A DNA stretch of 13,201 nt from the NCBI GenBank assembly GCA_004151065.3, contig NWUY0300039007.1, forward strand, positions 30,244-43,444. The letters are read 5' to 3'. Position 1 is the first letter of the stretch. Each line of letters begins with the position of its first letter. The DNA comes from Larix sibirica (Eukaryota > Streptophyta > Pinopsida > Pinales > Pinaceae). The position numbers and the translations under genes were made by a program. Shown in pieces: positions 1-8,333 of this stretch. The notes below the pieces were generated by a model. That model did no database searches. It was not told the DNA's origin and was given only the letters and a program-made list of their open reading frames with translations.

Positions 1-1914
1 ATAACTCATGGGATAAAACATTATTATGTTTCTCTTTTACCCTAGATAGTCTCTTGGATGTGATGCGCACCTCTTGAAGTAGGATCTTCTTTGGCTTGTG
101 GATGAAATTGGATGCAAGTCTAGCATTTTTCTCATGCTTGGTGGATGCTAAGAATTTTTGGAACAACACAAAGCTCAATTAAGTCTACTTTTTATCCTTG
201 CTTGGTGAACGTAGGTGTATTCTTGCTTCTTGATTATTGAATGGTGGCCATAGAGATGGATTTTTTCTGAATATGGCTTTTTTTATGCCTTATATATACT
301 TTGCATGGTGGAAAATATTCCCTAAAGGAGGTTTTCCCTAGTTTGGCCATGGATCTCTAATTTTTCCATAGATTAGGATCCTATAATGAACCCTAGAGGT
401 TGTTGTAGGAAGCCCTGGTTTATTAGACAAGGAGAAATCACTCTGAGAGGGAGGCCGATCACCTCTCCTTTAGGCCTAGGGTTAAGGGTCCCATCCATAA
501 AACCCTAGTTATTAACCTTTTATCAAATTTCTCTTTCATATGCATGTGTAAATATTGCATTTCATGGTAAATTAGGTTATCTAATTAGGTATGCAATTTA
601 TTTACTCTTTTAAATTAGTTTTATTTATTTATCTATTTATGTTTATTCATTATAAAAAAACCCTAAAAAATAAGAAAATCCTAAAGTCCTAAAAATTTCA
701 GTCCTAGACCTAAACCCTAGCATTCATAGGGCTACTTCCCCTTCTCCACGTCCTACCTTTTTAAACCCTTATATACCATCGACCTCTCCATAAGACCCTC
801 AAACTGCCTCATTTGGCTCTCACCCTCTCACCATTTGGCCTTAAACCTCCCTCAGCCTTCCTTTTCCAAGGCTTGGCCTTCTCTTTAAGGATCTTGGCCT
901 CCCTTCCTACACCCTCTCCTTTCCTCCTTTAGCCCTTGGTCCTCCCTTCTAAAAATCAATCCTCTTCTTTTGGTTCCTTTCCAGGCCTCTTCCCTACTCC
1001 ATCTTGTTCCACAATAGTTGTAGACTCTCCATACCTTGGTTGTCCCAGAACTGTCACATAAACACATAAGAAATTACCACAACACAATTATCAAAAGACT
1101 ATAAATTTACTGTTGGTGAAGATTGATACAAAGTGACTGATTTTGACATTGATTACATGTTATAGGAATGCAGTTTCAGACATAGATAAACTGTTAAAGT
1201 ATCCACTAGTAGCATTGTTCTTTTGGTTATATTAGGACACTTAGTACTATTGTATACATCCTTGTTAAGTGTTAATATTTACTATTGAATGTGGTGCTGT
1301 TATTGATACTGCTTTGAGGTTAAACTTGTTACTACATGTCTGGTATATCAAACCCTAATTAAAGTGCTTATATTTCTCTTTGTTTTCCATATACTTTATA
1401 ATAATAAGCACTGGTTTGAGATATCATAATTGTGTGCCAATTACTGTCTACTACTACAAAATCACTGTCATAAATAGACTGTCTCTATTGAACTTGTTGT
1501 GGATACCTTTCATTACATTTTTATAGCAGTACATGTATCTTGTTGTTCACTAGATGAATGATCGTATATTTACAATGAATGTTGGGTGGATAATGATTTG
1601 CTAGTGACATTGATATACTTGTTTTACATCTACAACATTATTATTTACACAGTATGTCTTCTTCATTCTCAAGTTGACTCCTTAAAGACACTGGTGACTA
1701 ATTCAATTGTGTGGAATATAAGATGTGGTTTCCTAAGTGTCTTGCAAAATAGATAAAAGGATCTCCCCTTCGAGGTCACGACACTCCGAAGTAGATGGTG
1801 GTGTGCCAGAGGTGACATTGGGTCACACTGTAATTACATTTGTCTATTAGACACTAGCCCTACTAGTTTGTCTGGTAACACACATCAATGACATTGATTT
1901 GGAACTGAGTGTAG
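1..1914. other. Non-coding flank or intron upstream of Adh remnant
   Basis: No coding region can be supported here. The first 700 bases are AT-rich and contain several AAACCCTA-type words (near 499, 654, 711 and 1350). Positions 722-1020 are strongly pyrimidine-rich on the plus strand. The rest, about 1080-1914, is featureless AT-rich DNA. Because the first recognisable Adh exon opens at 1915 with a phase-0 splice acceptor, the last part of this stretch is probably the preceding Adh intron. I searched it for the preceding exon (Rossmann motif GLGTVG) and did not find it, so that exon is either lost or lies before the window. Confidence 0.5.
722..1020 (+). promoter_or_regulatory. Promoter-like TATA box and pyrimidine-rich tract
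   Basis: A TATATA word at 771 follows a block with AAACCCTA words and leads into about 250 bases of almost continuous C and T on the plus strand. Plant promoters and LTR U3/R regions often show this order: telobox-like words, TATA box, pyrimidine-rich leader. No start codon or exon follows that I can tie to it, so it may be a dead LTR fragment, an unrelated gene's leader, or chance composition. The 60-residue open frame on the opposite strand is only the purine-rich complement of this tract. Confidence 0.25.
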
Positions 1915-2722
1915 GTTGTAGAGGGTGCAAGGATGAGAGGTGCATCCAAGATAATTGGTATTGACACATATCCAAACAAGTTTCTCAAAGGTAAAAATAT
2001 AAGAGATATTTTTTTCTTTACAGATCAAATAATTAACCCAAAATTAAGCTGTTCACTTTATTTTTTTAAACATCCAAATCCTTGGGAGTGACTGAATGCA
2101 TTAATCCAAAAGACCATGAAAGGGAATTCAAGAGGTAATGTTAGACCTTCATTATTTCCATCAATTGGATATTATAATTCTCTATTGCATGTTTCATGCT
2201 AAAGATTCTATATCATTTACAATAGGTGATAAGAGAGAAGTTAGAGGGAGGTGTGGATTGCAGCTTCGAATGCCTTGGAAACACAGATGTATTTTATCAG
2301 TATTTCTTGGACACTCACCCTGTAAGGAATCCCTTTCCTTATTTTGTCATCTTATCTATTTTTCCTTTATCAAGACGGCCCTGTGTAGTAACTGCTATAC
2401 CAAACTCATCTCGACTATTTTCCTTTCTCCTTTATCAAGAAGTCCATGTCTAGTAACTGTTAGACCAAACTATGATGGGATTCCACTGCATTGCAGATGT
2501 AAATGTTTATGAATGAGGTATATTAAACCATGCTTGTCAATTCTATTTAATGACCTATTAGTATAGGTATTTCTCTTGCATTGTTTTCTGAATATATACA
2601 TATGCTTGGAGGAGATTAGAGTGGAGGAGTTTATTACCCATGAGTTTCCTTTTTCAGAGATCAACAAAGATTTTGAATTGCTGTTGGAAGGCAATTTCTT
2701 GAGATGTGCTCTCCACCTATGA
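1915..2722 (+). pseudogene. Adh: Alcohol dehydrogenase 3' half, probable pseudogene
   Basis: This is the C-terminal half of a plant medium-chain zinc alcohol dehydrogenase, a cytosolic enzyme interconverting alcohols and aldehydes with NAD. Four exons are visible. Exon 1915-1990 (acceptor GTAG, donor GTAAAA) reads VVEGARMRGASKIIGID, the NAD-binding strand with its Asp. Exon about 2074-2134 (donor GTAATG) reads LGVTECINPKDH. Exon 2226-2321 (acceptor ATAG, donor GTAAGG) reads GGVDCSFECLGNTDVF. The last exon, about 2594-2722, reads ITHEFPFSEINKDFELLLEG and ends RCALHL-stop. Damage: the second exon's expected acceptor reads AT instead of AG. That exon also ends one base short, because its AAG-AG should be AAG-GAG to meet the phase-0 start of the next exon. 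The roughly 160-base penultimate exon (GWG to GGFKP region in the family) is not found in the 270-base gap. Family assignment is firm; pseudogene status is an inference from these breaks. Confidence 0.85.
2358..2482. repeat. Imperfect 65-bp tandem duplication inside Adh remnant
   Basis: Two units of about 65 bases, each with CCTTTATCAAGA (2364 and 2429) followed by a TAGTAACTG word and ACCAAACT. They fill the space where the penultimate Adh exon would be expected. The 124- and 75-residue open frames that cover this stretch run across the Adh exon and this repeat and are not credible separate genes. Confidence 0.7.
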
Positions 2723-3422
2723 CTACAATTATAAATTCTTGGTTGTTATCTTTCCCATCCATTACAATGACTGTAATGAATAAGAGGATGCATGGGGATT
2801 CTTAAATTTCTAATTTTTTTACAACGTTTAATAAGTAAATTCCGAACCTATTCAATTCGATCGTATGAATGATAATGAACAAATTGTATTGCAAATCAAA
2901 ATATATTATTTCACCAAAATATTTGTATTATGATAGACCACAACCTCATCAATATGTACATTTGCATATATTTATGTTGAGAAAACTCACATTTTCTTTG
3001 TTATAGAATATACATTGGAGGTTATACTTATTTTCCTTTCAAAGTAATCTATTTAATCACTAAATGAAGCTATTACAAAATTGAGAACACTTGTTGCAGA
3101 GGAACATGATTCTGCGATCCGTATTACACTATTTATACTGAACAAATACGAACTATTTAAGAAATAGTTATGGTGTGCTATGTTATGGTTTGTGGTCCAC
3201 AAATGTTCTAGGTTAAGGTTTTAGTATTATAAGCTATTTTTTTTAAATACATATTTCTATAAACCAAATCTATATAACAAAATAGTATTTTATTTTAATA
3301 TATTTATTTGTTAAAGTTGATAAAATCCATGATTATTTAATTGTCAATAAATGATGATCGTTGTTATTGGAATAATTGGTTGGTGGTGGTTTGTATGGTA
3401 CATATCATAAACGTGTATTTAC
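2723..3422. other. AT-rich spacer, no gene seen
   Basis: This follows the Adh stop codon. No coding signal, RNA gene or clear transposon end is visible. The only local structure I noted is a perfect 8-bp inverted repeat with a 3-base loop at 3151-3169 (AACTATTT-AAG-AAATAGTT), which is too short and AT-rich to interpret. Confidence 0.5.
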
Positions 3423-3610
3423 ATTATATTGGATCTAAAAAGTAAAAAGTACATGTATATTATATGACAATTTGACTTTTTAGTAAAATATCTTAAAAGT
3501 GCATGCATATTATATTGGATCTAAAATTTACATGTATATTATATTGGATCTAAAAAGTACATGTATAGAATATGTGACAATTCAACTTTTTAGTAAAATA
3601 TCTTATAGAT
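3423..3610. repeat. Composite short tandem repeats
   Basis: The phrase ATTATATTGGATCTAAAA occurs three times (near 3423, 3509 and 3538). A longer phrase, ACATGTATA...GACAATT..ACTTTTTAGTAAAATATCTTA, occurs twice (about 3450-3496 and 3558-3604). The pattern is a short AT-rich satellite-like block made by slippage or unequal exchange. No coding content. Confidence 0.7.
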
Positions 3611-3714
3611 ATTTTGGTTTTTATATTAATTTTTGAGCATTTATAAAATTAGATGTATATTATAGGATAATGTCAAAATTTTGATTAAATATATACGACA
3701 ATGTCAACATTTTT

Positions 3715-4014
3715 ATTAAAATACCTTACAAATATGACTATTTTTGGTAGTCTTATGAAAATTTTTGGTGGTGTTGTTAAACCCCAATTAATAAACATTA
3801 AAAGTGTTATCTTGGAACTTGTAATAAGAAATTTGAATTTGTAATAAGAGTTTTGATTATTAAAATACCTTACAAATATGACTATTTTTGGTAGTGTTGT
3901 GAAATCTTTTGGTGATGTTGTTAAACCTAACCATAAACATTGAAAGTGTTATCTTGGAATTTGTAATAAGAAATGTTATCTTTGAATTTGTAATAAGAGA
4001 TTTGATTAGATCAT
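3715..4014. repeat. 144-bp tandem duplication
   Basis: Two adjacent units start with ATTAAAATACCTTACAAATA at 3715 and 3859, an offset of 144 bases. Both contain TATTTTTGGTAGT, GGTG.TGTTGTTAAACC, AAAGTGTTATCTTGGAA and TTTGTAATAAGA. Inside each unit the TTTGTAATAAGA word is itself repeated, so there are two scales of duplication. No reading frame is conserved between the units. Confidence 0.75.
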
Positions 4015-4020
4015 AGTGCT

Positions 4021-4134
4021 AAAATTAGGAGACATTCATATGTTAGACATATTTAATAAATTTTGAAGATAGTAAATCAAATTATAAGACATTGCCATGT
4101 TGTTACAAGTATTTAGTAAATTTTTGAAGTGAAG
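4021..4134. repeat. About 55-61-bp tandem repeat, copy 1 flank
   Basis: Two diverged units (4021-4073 and 4074-4134) share a pattern of AAATCAAATTA, ACAT/GCCATGTTGTTA and ATTTAGTAAATTTTTGAAG. The same unit recurs at 5613-5771 in front of composite copy 2. This shows that the duplication relating copies 1 and 2 extends upstream of the LINE part. Confidence 0.65.
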
Positions 4135-4230
4135 TAGAAGACTGGTGTTAAGTGTAAGAAATGTCTTTATTGGCACATGCACATTATGAGATCACTTGGC
4201 TATAGATTTTCTCCAATATTATGTTTCCTA

Positions 4231-4520
4231 ATATTTGTTGATTTTTCACTCTAGAGAAAAAATAAATGAATTCTTTATTTTTAAAATGGTGAGTTCATGA
4301 CTTTTATTTTATAGTCAATAAAGTGAAAGGACACATCCCTTTGTTGTTGGTTGAAATTTCATTTCATAATAAAGATTCTTATTATGAATGATTGATGAAA
4401 AACAAATATTTAAGGCATAACATATGGTTTAATCTTTTAGTGTATAATTATTTTATGAAGAATTTGATGCATAAAATTTATAAGGGAAATAATTATTAAA
4501 TTTAAAAGTGGTAAAATCAA
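4231..4520. mobile_element. 290-bp insertion present only in copy 1, MITE-like
   Basis: Composite copies 1 and 2 align on both sides of this stretch, but copy 2 reads straight through (CCTAGTATGGG near 5865). Copy 1 reads CCTA, then 290 extra bases, then TAGTATCGGG, so the extra DNA is flanked by TA on both sides. Near its ends are TTGATTTTTCAC (4238-4249) and GTGGTAAAATCAA (4508-4520), an imperfect inverted pair. This fits a decayed TA-target MITE, but the left inverted arm lies 7 bases inside the edge, and a simple deletion in copy 2 is equally possible. Confidence 0.35.
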
Positions 4521-4540
4521 TAGTATCGGGTATAAACACT

Positions 4541-4778
4541 ATTGTCTCTTAAATCATTAAGGAAGGAGATTTAATTTTTCAATATGTACATGAGAATAAT
4601 AAAAATGTTGGTTCTCTTTTGTTTTTGGAGATTAGTTTCTAGCTTCAAATATAATATTAGTTGGTGACTTAAATACAGTTCTCTCCCTAGATCAGTTCAA
4701 TGAGGAGTCTCCTTCATAAGATATTTCGTTAGAGAAGTTATAGGCAACATGGTGATGTATTGGGATCTATATGATACT
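4541..4778 (+). pseudogene. LINE ORF2 endonuclease fragment, copy 1
   Basis: This is a remnant of the apurinic-type endonuclease domain of a plant L1-like LINE. In one frame from 4654 it reads ILVGDLNTVLSLDQ followed by NEESPS, a stop, DISLEKL, a stop and ATW. The GD-N core is the conserved endonuclease GDFN motif, and the following ten to twenty residues match the usual spacing before the PLKNG-FTWTN segment. Several in-frame stops show that it is dead. It is broken off by the LTR that starts at 4779. Confidence 0.65.
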
Positions 4779-5426
4779 TGTAAGGCCTCTTGGCCTTGAT
4801 TCCTTAATTCAACATCATAAATATACTAACTTATAATAAGAGAAACATTCTTATAACCATGGAAACAACAAATAATCAAAGTATAACATGAATTTAAACA
4901 TTAACATACTAAAAAGTACCTCTTTATATGTCAAATTTGTCCAAGAATGCACTAGTACTTTTGCAAAAACAATCATTTAGCCTCCTTCAATGCCCAAAAT
5001 GGAATTATGCCACCCTTCCTAGCTCCAATAAACCCTTTAGTTTCTTGGCCCTCCATGCATGTGACTTTGAGAACAATAATGCACAATGTATTTAATATCT
5101 TGATGTATGAAAATATTTCTTCCAATAATTCTTCCACCTCTCAACAAGCTCAACCTCTCCATAACCCCCAATAAAAAAGAACTCTCTCAACTACTCTTCA
5201 GTCTCTCTATTTATCAAATTTTCATGCACACACCCCAAGTCTCCTCAAACACTCTCATTTATGGGCCATCAACTACCCCTTCTAGATTTTAGGAAAAAAT
5301 ATCTAAAATAAATAAAATAAACTAATGAATTAAATAACAATAAATATAAAATAAAAAGTTTTTATTTTCATGCTAGCTTATAAATGAATTTGACATTTTC
5401 CCCTAGAATTTATTACACCTCACCGT
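4779..5426 (-). mobile_element. Truncated solo LTR, copy 1
   Basis: This 648-base piece starts TGTAAGG directly after the LINE sequence ATACT and is homologous to the first part of the LTRs at 6095 and 10169; by eye the match to copy 2 is roughly 85 percent. In the orientation of the element (minus) it is the 3' end of the LTR. Homology stops at CACCGTA, immediately before the ambiguous base at 5427. The plus-strand 61-residue open frame at 5107-5292 lies wholly inside it and is not conserved in the other copies. Confidence 0.7.
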
Positions 5427-5427
5427 A
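5427..5427. other. Ambiguous base at a repeat breakpoint
   Basis: The single N coincides exactly with the point where LTR copy 1 loses homology to copies 2 and 3 and LINE-like minus-strand sequence begins. A second lone N lies at 9484. A collapsed gap or uncertain join is possible here, so the truncation of copy 1 may not be biological. Confidence 0.6.
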
Positions 5428-5608
5428 NCCAAAATCCCACAAGATACAACATCTGGTACTGTATCTTGAAAGGTAGATATATTCCTGTAATACCAAAGGG
5501 CCCATGCAATAAAGATAGGGACATTCACCTAGTCCATGGAAGTACAAGTCCATCTCAATAAAGCCTCACTAAAAGCAACAGTATCTAGAGACTTTGAATT
5601 ATTCAAAC
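5428..5608 (-). pseudogene. LINE ORF2 C-terminal fragment
   Basis: On the minus strand one frame, read from about 5600 down to 5428, is open apart from a single stop. It contains SLDTVAFSEALLRW, then after the stop VNVPIFIAWALWYYRN and STFQDTVPD. The pattern W-(5-6)-N-P-FIAW-LW--RN--F-D resembles the segment between the zinc-knuckle RT-associated domain and the RNase H domain of plant LINEs. Its orientation is opposite to the LINE fragments on either side, so it is a separate insertion or an inverted piece. The assignment rests on pattern memory only. Confidence 0.45.
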
Positions 5609-5612
5609 ATAG

Positions 5613-5771
5613 AAATCAAATTAGTATTTAGTAAATTTTTGAAAAGACGAAATCAAATTAGAAAGTATTGACATGTTGTTAAAAGTATTTAGTAAATTTT
5701 TGAAGAGAATAAATCAAATTAGAAAGCATTGACATGTTGTTAGAAGTATTTAGTAAATTTTTGAAGTGAAG
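5613..5771. repeat. 61-bp tandem repeat, copy 2 flank
   Basis: Two near-identical 61-base units start AAATCAAATTAGAAAG at 5650 and 5711. They are preceded at 5613 by a shortened unit of about 37 bases that lacks the middle. Each unit ends ATTTAGTAAATTTTTGAAG. The array expands the two-unit version at 4021-4134. Confidence 0.8.
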
Positions 5772-5883
5772 TAAAGGACTCGTGTTAAGTGTAAGAATTG
5801 CCTCTAGTGGCACATGCACATTACTAGATCATTTGGCTATAAATTTTCTCTAATTTTATGTTCCTAGTATGGGTATACATATT

Positions 5884-6094
5884 ATTGTCTCTTAAATCAT
5901 TAAGGAAGTAGATTTAATTTTTCAATATTTACATGAGAATAATAGAAATGTTGGTTCTCTTTTGTTTTTAGAGATTAGGTTCTAGATTCAAATAGAATCT
6001 TGGTTGGTGAGCTCAATGAGGAAGCTCCTTCATAAGAGATCTCATTAGAGAAGTTGTAGGCAACATGGTGATGGAATGGGATCTTTATGATACT
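5884..6094 (+). pseudogene. LINE ORF2 endonuclease fragment, copy 2 left part
   Basis: This is the counterpart of 4541-4778 and reads NRILVGELNEEAPS, a stop, EISLEKL, a stop and ATW. Compared with copy 1 it has lost about 24 bases between the GD-N core and the NEE segment. It ends ATACT at 6094, where the LTR begins. The same ORF resumes at 8334 on the far side of the LTR, so this is one LINE copy split by an insertion. Confidence 0.65.
6090..6094. repeat. Left target-site duplication of solo LTR
   Basis: ATACT directly precedes the LTR start TGTAAG and pairs with ATCCT at 8329-8333 with one mismatch. Five bases is the normal duplication length for plant LTR retrotransposons. Confidence 0.65.
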
Positions 6095-6857
6095 TGTAAG
6101 ACCTCTCGTCCTTGCTTCCTTAATTCAACATCATAAATATACTAACTAAAATGAGAAACGTGCTTATAACCATTGCGATAACAAATAATCAAAGTATAAC
6201 ATGAATATAAGCATTAACATACTAAAAAGTACCTCTTTAAGCATCAAATTTGTCCAAGAATGCACTAGTCCTTCCGCAACAACAAGCCTTCACCCTCCTA
6301 CAATGCCTAGAATGGAATTATACCACCCTGCCAACTAGGATGCTAGCTATTGGCCCTTTGTGCTAGTGACTTTAAGAACGATAATGCACAATGTCTCTAA
6401 GATCTTGATCCATGAAAAATATTTCTTCCAATAATTCTTCCACCTCTCAACAAGCTCAGCCTCTCCACAACTCCAATAAAAAAAAAACCTCTCTCAACTC
6501 CTCTTCACTATCTCTATTTATCAAATTTTCATGCACACACCTCAAGTCTTTTCAAACAACCTAATTAATAGGCCATCAACCACCCCTTATAGATTTTAGA
6601 AAAAAAATTAAAATAAAATAATGCTTAAATAAAAATAAAAAGCCTTTATTTCCATGGTAGCTTATAAATGAATTTGACATTTTCCCCAAAAATTTATTAC
6701 ACCCCACCATACATATTTAATTCATCATAACAACAATTAATGAAAGTCAAGAAGGGTATTTAATTCTACTAGATATTTATATGTACTCCATATATTCACT
6801 ATAGTCAATAACCATTCATTCAATAATTAATACATCAATTAATCATACAAGTGTACA

Positions 6858-6866
6858 TGTACAATG
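6858..6866. repeat. Left 9-bp target-site duplication of MITE
   Basis: TGTACAATG here pairs with TGTATAATG at 7135-7143 (8 of 9 identical). The unoccupied site in LTR copy 3 is TGCACAATG at 10982-10990. Confidence 0.8.
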
Positions 6867-7134
6867 GGAATAAACTAAATTCTAGATGATTTGCACCTAG
6901 ATTCCGATAGTTTTTCCAACCAAAATCTGGTGGAAATTGCTGAAATCATAGTTTTGCTTTGCTGTAATTGCATAATCGGGGTGCCCCAGTAGTAATCAAG
7001 GTCTCTGAATCCATTCCTGTAGTCAAATTTGCAATTCCAGCAACCCAGATTGCAATTTCAATGATTTTTGCACTGTCGGATTCTTGCAAAAACCACCGGA
7101 GAAGGTGAAAACCGTCTAGAGTTTAGCTCACTCC
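6867..7134. mobile_element. 268-bp MITE, Mutator-like
   Basis: The ends form terminal inverted repeats of 31 bases with 24 matches: the left begins GGAATAAACTAAATTCTAG and the reverse complement of the right begins GGAGTGAGCTAAACTCTAG. Six of the seven differences are transitions, as expected from decay of methylated C. A 9-base target duplication flanks it, the length typical of Mutator (MULE) transposons, and the homologous LTR at 10169-12168 lacks the insert exactly at this point. The inside is more GC-rich than the host LTR and codes for nothing, so it is a non-autonomous element. Superfamily assignment rests mainly on the duplication length. Confidence 0.8.
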
Positions 7135-7143
7135 TGTATAATG
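7135..7143. repeat. Right 9-bp target-site duplication of MITE
   Basis: TGTATAATG directly follows the right inverted repeat end CTCACTCC and matches TGTACAATG at 6858-6866 with one transition. Confidence 0.8.
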
Positions 7144-8328
7144 TAGGTATACATAGCTAGTGTATAAATACTTGCGCGTGTACTAATTATAAACAATCAT
7201 TCATCTAATGCATAGTTCATGTATGTTCTCATTCTCATCCAAGTACATGCAAGATAACAAATATAAATCTCAACATCTAACAATCGCACTAGTTTACAAT
7301 AATTGAATACAAACAACACAACATAATCATATCATCATACATGAGTAAAAAAAGAATTTTAAAACAAAAAAGTAATCATGTTGTTAAATACCTAAATCAC
7401 AACATCCTTCTAATTTACTTCAAACCATTCTTCCTCCCTAACCTACTTCCATATTCCACATCCTATCCTTTTATTTCTTGGAATATGGTGGAGCGTCAAC
7501 TATATTGACCTAACCTAGATAGAACCCGTAAGTGAAAGTGTCAAATATGTCTACCAAGCCTCCCCAATAGGAAATTGGTAGTCATCATCACACAACTTGG
7601 GGAGTGTGTCTTCACACATCCCTCCCATGAATCCGTGTTTCGAAGGATACATGGTGGGAAATTCCTCCACTCCTCCCAATATAACTAGGATCGATACCCT
7701 ATACTGAGCCATACTGTGCAATTATTGTTTTTATAGTCACGTCATCGAACAACCATTCTGGGAAAGCTATGCATTCTGTCAAAACCATACTTGCCCACAT
7801 ATCATCTTAGTTTTTGAAATACACGATTAAAATAAAAATTGATATCACTTCATTATCCTTTGGATGTCTACAACATCTTGTGCCCCTTGGCACCTTACAA
7901 ATCTAACTATCTCGTAGTCAATAAACATGTGAGTTAGATCACCACTAACATAAATCTCATGTATAAAAATATCCAACTCTTTAAGGTGATAATCTATATC
8001 ACTCAAATGACATCTAAATAATCATGTAAGTTCCTTTCTAAAATATGTTGTACTTGTTCTATATCCAAAGTACAAAATAAATTAGAATCCACATATTGAC
8101 ATTGCACATTCAATTTGCATGTTAAAATAAATAACATATTCATCATCATTAATAAAATAAAATGATAAATTCCATTTACAATCCACAGTACATCTAGTGA
8201 GTCCACGTGTTCACATAATGTCAGTCTTAATGAATCTAACTAAGTTCAACCTGTAATAGGAAAATAAAATCCAAAGCTAGTTCACATTAGTGTTTTAATT
8301 ACTGAATGTCAAAATATGGGGCATCACA

Positions 8329-8333
8329 ATCCT
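8329..8333. repeat. Right target-site duplication of solo LTR
   Basis: ATCCT directly follows the LTR end CATCACA and pairs with ATACT at 6090-6094. The LINE reading PKL before QFTWTN suggests ATCCT is the original form of the target. Confidence 0.65.

Larger units (their letters stand above)
6095..8328 (-). mobile_element. Solo LTR, copy 2, inserted in LINE
   Basis: This 2234-base element starts TGTAAG and ends GGGGCATCACA on the plus strand. Read on the minus strand it begins TGTGATGCCCC, a start typical of plant Gypsy-type LTRs. Near-matching 5-base target duplications (ATACT / ATCCT) flank it, and LINE ORF2 continues on both sides, so it is a solo LTR left after recombination between two LTRs. 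No primer-binding site, polypurine tract or gag-pol sequence is attached. Without the 268-base MITE and its 9-base duplication it is about 1957 bases, close to the 2000 bases of copy 3. The minus-strand 67-residue frame at 8003-8206 is a chance frame, since its equivalent in copy 3 has changed. Confidence 0.8.

Noticed and set aside
1-176. Minus-strand frame open from about 176 to the window edge
   Set aside because: It lacks a start codon, is short and AT-rich, and shows no motif I can recognise.
885-1067. 60-residue minus-strand open frame rich in Arg, Lys and Glu
   Set aside because: It is the complement of a pyrimidine-rich tract; low-complexity composition explains the lack of stops and no motif is visible.
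2138-2512. 124-residue plus-strand open frame
   Set aside because: It crosses an Adh intron, an Adh exon in the wrong frame and a tandem repeat; the Adh frame (GGVDCSFECLGN) is the meaningful one.
2470-2694. 74-residue minus-strand open frame
   Set aside because: It is antisense to the Adh terminal exon and carries no recognisable motif.
3151-3169. Perfect 8-bp hairpin AACTATTT-AAG-AAATAGTT
   Set aside because: It is expected by chance in DNA this AT-rich; no U-run or RNA gene context supports a function.
5107-5292. 61-residue plus-strand open frame
   Set aside because: It lies inside the truncated LTR and is not preserved as an open frame in the homologous LTR copies.
8003-8206. 67-residue minus-strand open frame with a hydrophobic stretch
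   Set aside because: It lies in the LTR; the matching region of copy 3 has indels that break it, so there is no sign of selection.
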